From positions 1-12,378 of the forward strand of contig CALFIY010000074.1 of the NCBI GenBank assembly GCA_937877595.1: a stretch of 12,378 nucleotides of DNA. The letters are read 5' to 3'. The stretch is from an uncultured Prevotella sp. GTDB lineage: Bacteria; Bacteroidota; Bacteroidia; Bacteroidales; Bacteroidaceae. Of the stretch, positions 1-7,166 are shown piece by piece. Positions within the stretch are counted from its first letter, which is position 1, and the number at the start of each line of letters is the position of its first letter. Position numbers and translations under genes: made by a program. The notes beneath the pieces were generated by a model that saw nothing but the letters and a program-made list of their open reading frames with translations, did no database searches and was not told the origin of the DNA.

Positions 1-40
1 GAATGGAACTACGTAATCAAACCGCAAACGTTCAAATAAT

Positions 41-865
41 TTAGTAACAGTTCCTAAGTGTCAGCGTGAACTTCAACCACAACTTGCCGTCGGGGAAGAA
101 CTCACTCACGGCACAACTCTTGTAGGCGCAGTAGAAAGCCTCTTCGTTGGTCGTGGAAGTGAACACGTGTCTATACGGTCGTATAAGGTCGTATAACAGA
201 GCGTCGTAGTTACGCCATAGTTCCGTGAGGCTTTCAGCGCGTAGCAGACAGGTCAGTTTCACGTCCTTGCTCTTGTAGGTCACGTTGCGGTTGTCGTAGG
301 ACGCTCCGCTGATAGTCGCGATGTTACGCAGGAGGTTGGGCTTGACGGCTGCTTTCTTCTTTACCTCGGCCAGCGACCCTTGCAGGATGCGCACACCGTA
401 CTTGGTAAACATGAAGCCGTCCAGCAGGTAGTCGTAGGAGGGGATAACGCCGCTGACAGGAGCCGCGTAGGTATATCCGAGCATCGGGAAATCATCGGCA
501 AATTTCAGCGTTGTATTCTCCAGCGGCTTCAAGATGGAACGGCTACCCTCGTTGACGAGACGCAGCCTGTACTTGCGCCCGATATACGCGCAGTTGAACT
601 CATGGTAAGCCCCGTCGGAAAGCATGTACACCATTGCTTGATAACGGCTGTAGAGTCCGGCAATGGCAAACTTTATCTGCACCTCCCTTGTGTTCAGCAC
701 AGGATTGGAGAGGTCTGCTTCTATACCGTCCTCCTCCTGCCAGTCGTTATAGTCAACTGCTTTCAACGGAGGCATAGCGACCAGTTCATTCCAGCCGCTC
801 TGCGTGACATACACACCAAATTGCAGGTATGCGTCGTTTCCGTCGATATACAGTCTCCCTATCAT
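41..865 (-). CDS. Distal tail (Dit)-like protein with a duplicated domain
   Basis: Predicted 274-aa baseplate/tail-tip protein, expected to form the hub joining the tail tube to the receptor-binding end. It sits two genes after the tape measure, where Dit-type proteins usually lie. The N-terminus (MIGRLYIDGNDAYLQFGVYV) is typical of Dit-like openings. The chain seems to contain two related halves, about 1-135 and 150-274. Each has a 'GV(Y/R)..Q' strand, then a strand-rich stretch (REVQIKF near 60, KDVKLTC near 200), a helix with Y/W residues, and a final strand block (LENTTLKF, DGKLWLKFTLTL). The ATG overlaps the stop of the upstream gene by 4 nt (ATGA), indicating translational coupling; the stop is TAA. 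The Dit assignment rests on position and fold pattern, not a catalytic motif. It could be another tail-tip protein. Confidence 0.62.
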   Translation of the reverse strand: MIGRLYIDGNDAYLQFGVYVTQSGWNELVAMPPLKAVDYNDWQEEDGIEADLSNPVLNTREVQIKFAIAGLYSRYQAMVYMLSDGAYHEFNCAYIGRKYRLRLVNEGSRSILKPLENTTLKFADDFPMLGYTYAAPVSGVIPSYDYLLDGFMFTKYGVRILQGSLAEVKKKAAVKPNLLRNIATISGASYDNRNVTYKSKDVKLTCLLRAESLTELWRNYDALLYDLIRPYRHVFTSTTNEEAFYCAYKSCAVSEFFPDGKLWLKFTLTLRNCY

Positions 866-1296
866 AGGATGATGGCGTTATTGTATGCTGACTTGATAAC
901 CTCGCTTTCACGGTCTGCATGAACACGCACGACCGCCCATTTCCATGCGCCTACGGTACACTTGGCACCTTGCAGGACTACGACCTCGTGATGCTCCAGC
1001 GTGTCAAAGGTCACGGTGGCCGAGGTGCGCCCGATGAGGATAGCCCTTTCGGGGTTCTTTAGCGTGATAGCCCCAGCGTCGATGTAGATGCCTTTCTCCT
1101 GTAGTTGCTCGTCGTACTTTTTGAAAGCACGGTAGGTCGTGATATTCGGGAAGAGGTGCTTGATGCAGAACTCCTTACCCTGCGGAGAGGTGAACAGGGC
1201 AATCATATCGTCCAGTGTCCGCTCCTTACCCGTGAACTTGTCGCAAGCCCCTATCAGCCGTGCTTGCTCGAAAATCTGTTTAATCAGTTGCTCCAT
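862..1296 (-). CDS. Conserved-looking phage tail-module protein, function unknown
   Basis: 144-aa protein between the tape measure and the Dit-like gene. I recognise no named domain. Residues 1-60 look helical and include ACDKFTGKE and a TSPQGKEFCIKHLFP segment. From about residue 68 the sequence turns into short hydrophobic strands (GIYIDAGAITL, RAILIGRTSATVTF, EVVVLQGAKCTVGAWKWAVV), suggesting a compact beta or beta-helix-like C-terminal half. Its place suggests a tail-tip or tape-measure accessory role, by inference only. The start lies 6 nt after the tape measure stop, and its TGA overlaps the next ATG, so it is translated as part of the operon. The upstream tape measure TAG is in the same frame, so amber read-through would add it to the tape measure; nothing shows that this happens. 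Confidence 0.72.
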   Translation of the reverse strand: MEQLIKQIFEQARLIGACDKFTGKERTLDDMIALFTSPQGKEFCIKHLFPNITTYRAFKKYDEQLQEKGIYIDAGAITLKNPERAILIGRTSATVTFDTLEHHEVVVLQGAKCTVGAWKWAVVRVHADRESEVIKSAYNNAIIL

Positions 1297-1302
1297 AATG
1301 TA

Positions 1303-4300
1303 CTATCGTTTAATGGTTATACCTCTTGTGGCTATCTCGCTAATATCGTCACGCATGGCCTTGATGTCACCCTGTAGGCGGTCAACCTTGCCCGTCAGCC
1401 CGTCGGTGTTGTCCTCGATGTGCAGGACACTTTCGAGGATGGCATTTGCCGTGACGAGCAGTAGTTTGGTGTTCTCGGATATGCTGTATGTATGCCCCTG
1501 TATGGCTGTTGCACGTCCGTTCAGTTCATCCACGCTGTCCTGTGAGGCCTGTGCGATACCTTTCTCCACGCCCTCGCGTGTTGTCTCGGTGTTTACAAGC
1601 AGGTCGCGCAGATCGTCGGGCAGGGTTGACATCACGTCGGAAAATACGTCGTAGGTGCTGTTGAGGTCGGTGCGGAACTCCTCCATGGAGGCAATGACCG
1701 CATCAATGCCAGCGAAGTTGCCGTCCTTAAACCACTTGGCCTTGTACTTGTCGAAGATGTCACCCAGCGGCTCTTCGAGGAACTTCTGAACGAGCATACG
1801 TTTCAGCACGTCGGCCACTATCGCGTTCACCTTATTGCCCCAAGCCTCGGCAGCACTCTCCCCAGCCTCGAAAGCCTCAAAGAAAGCGTCTGCAAGTTGG
1901 TTGGCGATGTCGGATGAAGTGCCGCCTATGATGTCCTCCACAAGGTCGTTGATGAGTTGCAGCATTTCGAGACCCAGTTCCTCAATCTTCTGCTTCCACT
2001 CATCAATCTGCCCGTAGTCGGTATGTTTCTTGCTGTACTCCTTATCAATCTGCTCCTGTATGAGCAACTGCTGCTGTGCCATGTTCTCCAACTGGGCACG
2101 AGCCTCGTCAAACTTCTTTCCTCCGAGAGCCTTGTCTGCTGTGTAGCCCATATTAGCGTAGGCCGTGGCGATACGCTCCGCACTCTCACGCATAAGAGTT
2201 TCGTTGAGCGCGACACGAGCAGCCATATAGTCCCACAGATTGCTTATCTGAGAGAGTTGCGTGTATTCGTCGGCCAGGCTCTTGCGCGTATCGTCAATGG
2301 CCTTATTCATGATGTCGATGGCCTTGCCGTTACGCTCCTGCAGACGCACGATGTCCGCATTGTCAAGTTCCCACTGGAGTTGGTCTATACGCTGCTGTAG
2401 GTGTTCTATCTCTTCCTGCTTCTCGTCATCATCATTGAACAGGCTGGCGACGGCTGTAGCCAGTTGAATGGCAGCGGAAATAATGGCGAGAATAGCCGAC
2501 GCTTTCTCAATGGTGGAGATAGCGGCTGCGCCAGTAGTTGCAGCAGCCTTGGCACCCTGTGACGTAGCCTGAACGGTGGTCTCAACACCCTGTGCCACTC
2601 CCTTGCCGAGGTCGCCTATAGCGTTGATGATAGTAGAGGATGCATCTATCACCTCATCCATGAACGTGACGGCCTTGCCGATGCTCTTTGCAACGTCGCC
2701 GTCGAAGATAGCGGCAAGTTTCTGTGCGTTCTTACCTACGTTGGTGACGGTCTCGCCTACGTTCTTTAGGCTGGAAGCGAAATTCTTGTAGGCCGAGGTA
2801 TTCTTGTTGAGAGCCTTGTTATACTTGTTGTCGGCATTATTGACTTTCTCGGTGGCCTTACGCACACCCTCCTTGGCCTCGGTAAGACGGTTGAAAGCCG
2901 CAGTCTGCTCTTCGCAGTCCTCGGTCAGTTCTCCATTCTTTATGCGGTCGAGGATTTCATTATAGGCCAGCTGTGCCTCGTTCCTTTCGAGAATGGCGTT
3001 TGTCAGTTCCTCGTTGGCGGCTTTCATCTCACCGAGTGCAGCAATCATTTCGGCCTTGGAGGTCTTGATGTCCTGTATGGACTTGACCATAGCAGAGAAC
3101 GGGTTGCGGTTGGCAATCTCATCCTCCATTTTGGCAATGGCCTCCTGGTAGTCCTTAATCTCCTGCGTTGACATGGCCGACTTGTTGGCCTCGAAGTACT
3201 GCTTGACCTTTGCCAGCGTACTCTCCAGCACGGGAACGGCTTGTTCCGAGAGATTGCCGAAAACGCTCTCCCAGTCAATACCAGCCTTGAAGCGGTCGCT
3301 GTCGAGTTTGGCGAACTCCTGTTCCATTTGGTCAAGAGCCTGCGGCAGGAACTCGTCAGGGAGAAAGGCGATTTTCTTCGACCACTCGCGCAAAAGTTTC
3401 TCCTCTTTCTGCGCTTGTGTGCCGAACTCGTCAATAAGAGCGTCGGTGTACTTCTCTTGTGCGGCCTGTATAGCCTGTTCGCCATTCTCCGTAATCTGCT
3501 GCCAAACACGGTCAAATTCCGCTATGACCTGCGGAGTCTCGCCCTTGATAACATTAATCCAGTCATCAATGCTTTTCTTGCCGTCTGCGGAGTTAGCCCA
3601 GCCTACTTCGGTTGCTCCCTTGGTGTTCATGTACTGAGCCTTGGCAGCGGCCTTGCGAGCCTCGGCCAAATTGCGCAGTTGCTCATTCCATGCCTCCAGC
3701 CGCTTACGTGTGCTCTGCCGTATCTCATTAAGTTCACGCACAAGCCCCTGCTGCTGACCGCTGATGATAAGGGCGTTCAGTTCATCGTTAGCGTCCTTGA
3801 CGTACTTGCTGACGGATTTTTTGTACTCCTCGATGGCTTTCTGTGTTTCAAGAGCGGCCTTGGCAGGGTCAAAGGTCTTGCCCTTGCCGCTGCCTGGCGT
3901 TACTTTCGTCGGGTCGGTATGGCCTCCTATGTTGAAGTCAATACTCATCGACTGAGCCTCCTTCATCTTATCGTTGTAGGCTTTCAGCCAGTAGTCAGCC
4001 GTTTTTTGTGCGTCGGCCTCGGCTTCCGCTTTACGCTTCCTGTCTCCGGCAGCGGTGGTGTACCAATGACCGTAGTCACTTGCTTTCTTTTTACGGGCTT
4101 CTTCGAGTGCGATATATGCCTCCGTGTACTTCGACAGAATGGCTTGTGCCTCAGCCTCTTTCAGCAGAACTTGGCAGTATATCTCGCCCTTTTCTTTCAG
4201 CACGTCTTTCCATTGAGCCAGCGAGTCGTAGTAGCCGAGAGCCTCACCGTACTTGGTGTTTAGTTCCTTGACAAGGTTTTTCTCCTGTTCCTTGGTGCCG

Positions 4301-5670
4301 TTGAAATGCTCAATCTTGGTAATGTAGCCAGATATTTCGCCCTGTGCCTTGGCGTAAGCCTTTGCGCCCTCGTTCATCACCTCGTTAAGTGCTTTCTCCT
4401 TTTCCGCTGCCTCGTCAACGGTGTCAAACAGGCTTACCAGCCAGCCCACCAGTTCGCCCACCAGTACGATGAGCGCACCGATACCCGTACTGATGAGAGC
4501 GGCTTTCAGTCCTTTCAGAGCCAGCGAAGCGGCCTTGGTCGCTATGGTCTGTGCTACGGTGGCCGTGGTGTGCGCCTTGGTAGCGGCAGTATTGGCTACC
4601 TCCGCTCCCGTGGCGGCATTGGTGGCAGATGTTCCGGCTACGGTGGTCGTCCTGTTGGCTACCTCGGCAGCGGTGTCGGCTGTAGTGGCTGCTGCTTCGG
4701 CTTCCTTGGTGGCGGTGTTGGTTGCCACAGCGGCATTCTCTTCCTCCAAAGCCTCGGAACTCTCGCCCATGAGTTTGTTCCACAACTGCTTTAGGCCGTT
4801 GAGCGTGACGAGGGAGAAAGCACTATCCTTGTTGAGGGTGTTGCTGACCTGTTGCAGTCCCATGGTAATAGCCATGAGCGACTGCACTTTCAGCATGATA
4901 GACTGGAGGTGTTCATTCTCCGCACCGTACAGGCCGAAGATACCCGTTGCTACGGATGCAGCACCAGCGACACCCTGCAAGCCAGATATGACACCTTGGA
5001 AGCCGCGCTGGTCGTTGGCAAGGATTGTGGCCTGTGCCTGTGCGTCAGCCCATGCGTCGGTAAGCCTTGCGGCCTCCTGCTGCAACTGCTGGTACTTGGC
5101 AGAGCCGCGTTCTCCTGCGGCCTCCATTTCCACCAGTTCCAACTTGACCTCACGCAGACGCTGACGGAGGGAAATGTGCTGTTGGGTGTTCTCCTCTACG
5201 GCCTTGGCCTCTTTCTTCATCTGAGCCTCACACTTCGCAAGTTCATCGGCTGTTTTTGCGGCCTCCTTGTTGATATTCTTACGGAGTGTGATGTTGGACT
5301 TGATGGCCTGTGCCTCATTTCTTAGACGGTTGTACTCCTTGTCGTTGCCCGACTTGTAGGCATCAGACATGGCTTTCTGTAGCCGCTCGTACTCCTTTTC
5401 GAGGTCGGCAATAGCGGCCTTGTTGGTGTCAACGACACGGTCTATCTCTGCGAAAGCCGCGTCTATGGAGTCGAGGGCTGTAGAGGCATTGGTAACGACA
5501 TCAATATTGACCGTAGGAACGTCAGAGAGCAGTTGCTTGATGTTGGCACTCTGCGCCTCTGCCTCCTGTCCCACACCAGCAAGGATGCTACTGGCCTCCT
5601 GTGCGTCGGTCTGTAGTTGCGAGTTGTCGAGTCTCGCACCGAAATATATTCCTGCGTCTTCTGCGTTCAT
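1303..5670 (-). CDS. Tail tape measure protein
   Basis: 1455-aa protein that would set tail length, thread the tail lumen and leave with the DNA at infection. It is the largest gene and directly follows the frameshifted tail assembly chaperone, the standard siphovirus order. Residues 1-230 are charged heptad-like helices. Residues 312-385 form an Ala/Thr-rich low-complexity tract. Residues 387-415 form a glycine-containing hydrophobic segment (ALISTGIGALIVLVGELVGW). Residues 500-950 are again long coiled-coil-like helices. A second hydrophobic segment lies at about 1057-1078, followed by an acidic DDDEKQEE turn and more helices to the end. The two hydrophobic segments fit membrane-active parts of tape measure proteins. 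At about 1.5 Å per residue the tail would be roughly 200 nm or more, if little is processed (inference). The stop is TAG. The ATG comes 5 nt after the stop of the -1 frame product. Confidence 0.95.
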   Translation of the reverse strand: MNAEDAGIYFGARLDNSQLQTDAQEASSILAGVGQEAEAQSANIKQLLSDVPTVNIDVVTNASTALDSIDAAFAEIDRVVDTNKAAIADLEKEYERLQKAMSDAYKSGNDKEYNRLRNEAQAIKSNITLRKNINKEAAKTADELAKCEAQMKKEAKAVEENTQQHISLRQRLREVKLELVEMEAAGERGSAKYQQLQQEAARLTDAWADAQAQATILANDQRGFQGVISGLQGVAGAASVATGIFGLYGAENEHLQSIMLKVQSLMAITMGLQQVSNTLNKDSAFSLVTLNGLKQLWNKLMGESSEALEEENAAVATNTATKEAEAAATTADTAAEVANRTTTVAGTSATNAATGAEVANTAATKAHTTATVAQTIATKAASLALKGLKAALISTGIGALIVLVGELVGWLVSLFDTVDEAAEKEKALNEVMNEGAKAYAKAQGEISGYITKIEHFNGTKEQEKNLVKELNTKYGEALGYYDSLAQWKDVLKEKGEIYCQVLLKEAEAQAILSKYTEAYIALEEARKKKASDYGHWYTTAAGDRKRKAEAEADAQKTADYWLKAYNDKMKEAQSMSIDFNIGGHTDPTKVTPGSGKGKTFDPAKAALETQKAIEEYKKSVSKYVKDANDELNALIISGQQQGLVRELNEIRQSTRKRLEAWNEQLRNLAEARKAAAKAQYMNTKGATEVGWANSADGKKSIDDWINVIKGETPQVIAEFDRVWQQITENGEQAIQAAQEKYTDALIDEFGTQAQKEEKLLREWSKKIAFLPDEFLPQALDQMEQEFAKLDSDRFKAGIDWESVFGNLSEQAVPVLESTLAKVKQYFEANKSAMSTQEIKDYQEAIAKMEDEIANRNPFSAMVKSIQDIKTSKAEMIAALGEMKAANEELTNAILERNEAQLAYNEILDRIKNGELTEDCEEQTAAFNRLTEAKEGVRKATEKVNNADNKYNKALNKNTSAYKNFASSLKNVGETVTNVGKNAQKLAAIFDGDVAKSIGKAVTFMDEVIDASSTIINAIGDLGKGVAQGVETTVQATSQGAKAAATTGAAAISTIEKASAILAIISAAIQLATAVASLFNDDDEKQEEIEHLQQRIDQLQWELDNADIVRLQERNGKAIDIMNKAIDDTRKSLADEYTQLSQISNLWDYMAARVALNETLMRESAERIATAYANMGYTADKALGGKKFDEARAQLENMAQQQLLIQEQIDKEYSKKHTDYGQIDEWKQKIEELGLEMLQLINDLVEDIIGGTSSDIANQLADAFFEAFEAGESAAEAWGNKVNAIVADVLKRMLVQKFLEEPLGDIFDKYKAKWFKDGNFAGIDAVIASMEEFRTDLNSTYDVFSDVMSTLPDDLRDLLVNTETTREGVEKGIAQASQDSVDELNGRATAIQGHTYSISENTKLLLVTANAILESVLHIEDNTDGLTGKVDRLQGDIKAMRDDISEIATRGITIKR

Positions 5671-5675
5671 TGTTG

Positions 5676-6409
5676 CTATTCTATTCTGTCAAGAAATTGT
5701 CTTACCTTTTCACGGTTGCTCGGATCGTCGGCCTTGATAACGTCCTGTTGTTTTTCCCCGTCCTTGCCGCCCTTATGGTTGTAACTCGGCAGGACTGCGC
5801 TATACATGACCATGTTAGCATAGGACATTTCGTATAGCACATAGTCGGGAGGGAGGTTGTAAGCCTTTGCCGTGCCAGCGACTATCGCCCAAATGCTGTC
5901 GTTCAGTTCTCTTCCACCACTTTCGTCGGGCGCGTCAGATTTACTCCTGTCAGGAAAGTGGTAAGCCCGAAAAAATCCCCTATCTGCATCTGCTGTAGTA
6001 TCTGCGACATGAGCAGGTTCAGTTCCTTGGGCGTTAAAGCCTCCAGTACCTCGTCAGCGAGTGCGTCCTTACGGGTCATGGTCTGCTTCACGGTGACTGT
6101 GCGCTTGATAAGGCCGAAGCGACGCTGCACCTTGCGCTCGACCTCCACCGCCTCATTGACGGCCTTGGCACCAAGTATGTAGATGGCTACTATCTCGCCC
6201 AGCGGTCGGCAGTCCTTGGCCTTGGTCAGAGTCTCGCCCATGATGTTGTCGTTGGATAGTTCGGGTAAACGCGAAACAGCCTCCGACACGAGTATCAATG
6301 TTGCGACGCTCGGAGGGGCTGCGTAGAATGTCTTTTTGCCGATGTGTATCTCCGCTGGCTGCTGGAGTATGGTTTCGGCTACTCTTTTTTCAATGTTGCT
6401 GTCTGCCAT
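5676..6409 (-). CDS. Tail assembly chaperone GT-type fusion made by -1 frameshifting
   Basis: Predicted 244-aa frameshift product. Translation runs from ATG at 6409 through codon 147, slips back one base on the heptamer at 5975-5969, and continues in the -1 frame for 97 codons to TAG at 5678-5676, just before the tape measure ATG. The -1 frame has no stop over that stretch and reads as protein: RAYHFPDRSKSD, then NDSIWAIVAGTAKAYNLPP, a Met/Tyr-rich helix-like part, and a charged C-terminus ending in REKVRQFLDRIE. It has no ATG or other obvious start at its beginning, so it needs frameshifting. In lambda, G and GT bind the tape measure and recruit tube subunits, and the same role is inferred here. 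Exact protein boundaries depend on the slip occurring where predicted. Confidence 0.85.
5903..6409 (-). CDS. Tail assembly chaperone, zero-frame (G-type) product
   Basis: 168-aa zero-frame protein ending in TGA at 5903. Its position between the tail tube and tape measure genes, and the -1 open frame over its 3' end, identify it as a G-like tail assembly chaperone. In lambda the G-type form is made in large excess over GT. The protein is mostly helical, with a short strand-rich start (AEIHIGKKTFYAAPPS) and a C-terminal LTPKELNLLMSQILQQMQIGD segment just before the slip site (Phe146-Phe147). The last 21 residues are unique to the non-shifted form. The start lies 20 nt after the encoded CCA of a tRNA, so tRNA 3' processing would leave this mRNA with a very short leader (inference). 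Confidence 0.9.
   Translation of the reverse strand: MADSNIEKRVAETILQQPAEIHIGKKTFYAAPPSVATLILVSEAVSRLPELSNDNIMGETLTKAKDCRPLGEIVAIYILGAKAVNEAVEVERKVQRRFGLIKRTVTVKQTMTRKDALADEVLEALTPKELNLLMSQILQQMQIGDFFGLTTFLTGVNLTRPTKVVEEN
5969..5975 (-). promoter_or_regulatory. Programmed -1 ribosomal frameshift slippery heptamer
   Basis: On the minus strand the zero-frame codons read GAT TTT TTC, giving U_UUU_UUC, a canonical X_XXY_YYZ slippery site. After a -1 slip the next codon is CGG at 5969-5967, and the frame is open for 97 codons to 5676. A purine-rich AGGGGA just upstream could act as a stimulator. Only a weak 4-bp stem (TCCT/AGGA, 3-nt loop) is visible about 12 nt downstream, so no strong pseudoknot is claimed. 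Confidence 0.88.
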
Positions 6410-6429
6410 AAATCACATGTAATTAGAAC

Positions 6430-6505
6430 TGGTTGCGGTGGCAAGAGTCGAACTTGCGACCTGTAGGTTATGAGCCTACCGAGCTACCATCTGCTCTACA
6501 CCGCG
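6430..6505 (-). tRNA. tRNA-Met(CAU), initiator (fMet)-type
   Basis: A complete 76-nt cloverleaf can be folded by hand. The acceptor is CGCGGTG/CACCGCA with a C1:A72 mismatch, followed by A73 and an encoded CCA. The D arm is GAGC/GCTC with the loop AGATGGTA. The anticodon stem is GTAGG/CCTAC around the loop CTCATAA, so the anticodon is CAU. The T arm is GCAAG/CTTGC with the loop TTCGACT. The C1:A72 mismatch and the A11:U24 pair are marks of bacterial initiator tRNA; elongator Met and Ile2(CAU) tRNAs have a paired 1:72. Of the usual three anticodon-stem G:C pairs, 30:40 and 31:39 are kept but 29:41 is A:U. It lies inside the late operon between a terminator and the tail chaperone gene, so RNase P and 3' processing would cut any read-through mRNA here. 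Confidence 0.96.
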
Positions 6506-6509
6506 ATGT

Positions 6510-6546
6510 AAAAAAATGGCGGTGGTATTATATTCCCCCACCGCCA
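6510..6546 (-). terminator. Intrinsic terminator after the tail tube gene
   Basis: On the minus strand a 9-bp perfect stem TGGCGGTGG/CCACCGCCA (6546-6538 with 6525-6517) encloses a 12-nt loop and is followed at once by seven T's (6516-6510). It lies 14 nt after the tail tube stop codon and ends 4 nt before the first base of the tRNA. It would give the abundant tube mRNA a defined 3' end and lower expression of chaperone and tape measure, which are needed in few copies. TATAAT occurs in the loop but does not match the Bacteroidetes -7 consensus, so I do not call a promoter. Confidence 0.9.
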
Positions 6547-6560
6547 CGGGGCACAGAGTG

Positions 6561-7025
6561 TTAAGTGGTGCTGTTACCTGCGGGCTTCGTGTAAGGCTTC
6601 ACGGTCTTACCCGTTGCAGGCTTCAGACACTTGGCTACATAGTGCAGCAACTTACCGTCGGCTGCGGAGAACTCCTCCAAGAGGGTGATTGTGCAGCGGT
6701 CAATCAAGATGCCCTCGCACGCTTCATCCTCGGGAGTGACGCGCAGGGCGTGTTCCCCAGCAATGATGCCGTCGTCGTCGGAGAAAGGACGTGTGCCGCC
6801 CTTCTTCACAAAGTTGTACCACTCAAACTGGTACTTGGTCTTACCAGTACGGGCGTCCACAAGGTCGCCGCCCTCCTCGGTAGCCTCCACCGAATTGCCA
6901 GCCGTAGGGGTCAGTTTGCCGCTGTCCTCCTTTGGCGTGTCAATGGTAGTCCAGGAAGAGCCAGGAGTACCATTGGTGGAAGTCGTGTGTTCAAGGGTAA
7001 ATTTACCCCAAGAAAGTACAGACAT
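6561..7025 (-). CDS. Major tail tube protein
   Basis: 154-aa protein expected to polymerise into hexameric rings forming the tail tube. It is called from operon position (after the tail-completion genes, before chaperone and tape measure), from its size and from a strand-rich sequence. It starts MSVLSWGKFTLEHTTS, continues with a PTAGNSVEATEEGGDLVDART segment typical of tube beta-strands and loops, and has WYNFVKKG near residue 70. Acidic loops (SDDDG, EDEACEG) lie in the middle and the Thr/Lys/Pro-rich C-terminus ends in GNSTT. It has its own strong terminator just downstream, which fits the high copy number of tube subunits. The start follows an A/T-rich leader without a clear Shine-Dalgarno site. 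The stop is TAA. Confidence 0.8.
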   Translation of the reverse strand: MSVLSWGKFTLEHTTSTNGTPGSSWTTIDTPKEDSGKLTPTAGNSVEATEEGGDLVDARTGKTKYQFEWYNFVKKGGTRPFSDDDGIIAGEHALRVTPEDEACEGILIDRCTITLLEEFSAADGKLLHYVAKCLKPATGKTVKPYTKPAGNSTT

Positions 7026-7037
7026 AGTTGTAGAAAT

Positions 7038-7166
7038 TTATTGGGTTATTACTTCGTTTTTCTTTTCGTTCAGAGGCAGTATCTCGACCTCCTCGCCGTC
7101 CTCGGTGGTAAGCAGGGGCAAATAGCCCTCGTTCCCGTCCTCGTCGAGCGCGTCGATGAAAGCCGT
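7038..7166 (-). other. In-frame 42-codon extension beyond an amber stop, or a small ORF without a normal start
   Basis: After the TAG that ends the 146-aa gene upstream, the same frame stays open for 42 codons to a TAA at 7040-7038, only 12 nt before the tail tube ATG. The sequence reads like real protein: it opens TAFIDALDEDGNEGYLPLL, continues with TEDGEEVEILPLNEKK, and is acidic. There is no ATG or GTG in this frame after the TAG; the first alternative start is a TTG about 16 codons in. Possible explanations are amber read-through giving a 189-aa form, a recent nonsense mutation, or initiation at a non-standard codon. An imperfect 7-bp hairpin (TCATCGA/TCGACGA, 5-nt loop) starts 8 nt after the TAG. 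Coding looks likely; the mechanism is open. Confidence 0.5.

Noticed and set aside
1..40. Minus-strand frame open to the window edge (LFERLRFDYVVPF-like) beyond the Dit-like gene's stop.
   Set aside because: It could be the start of the next tail gene, but only about 13 codons are visible with no clear start codon, so it is too short to call.
1294..1305. The tape measure TAG is in frame with the next gene (TAG, two codons, then ATG), which with other TAG ends might suggest TAG recoding (genetic code 15).
   Set aside because: The long capsid and tape measure genes contain no internal TAG. TAG, TAA and TGA all serve as stops among the genes, and TAG ends of the scaffold and GT frames are followed within a few codons by another stop. 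Standard code with chance framing is simpler here; only the 7167 TAG has a long extension.
3241..4263. Long plus-strand open frame (340 codons) opposite the tape measure gene.
   Set aside because: It lies wholly within the tape measure coding region on the other strand, has a composition typical of antisense to helical repeats, and shows no family features. Several other long antisense frames here are explained the same way.
4306..4794. Gly/Tyr-rich plus-strand open frame resembling a low-complexity protein.
   Set aside because: It is the antisense shadow of the Ala/Thr-rich tract of the tape measure protein.
6430..6505. The tRNA gene as a possible integration (att) site.
   Set aside because: It is complete, lies in the middle of the late operon, and no integrase or flanking repeat is seen nearby.
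6526..6537. TATAAT in the terminator loop as a -10 promoter for the tRNA.
   Set aside because: Bacteroidetes promoters use TAnnTTTG at -7, and no matching upstream element is present; the sequence is within the hairpin loop.
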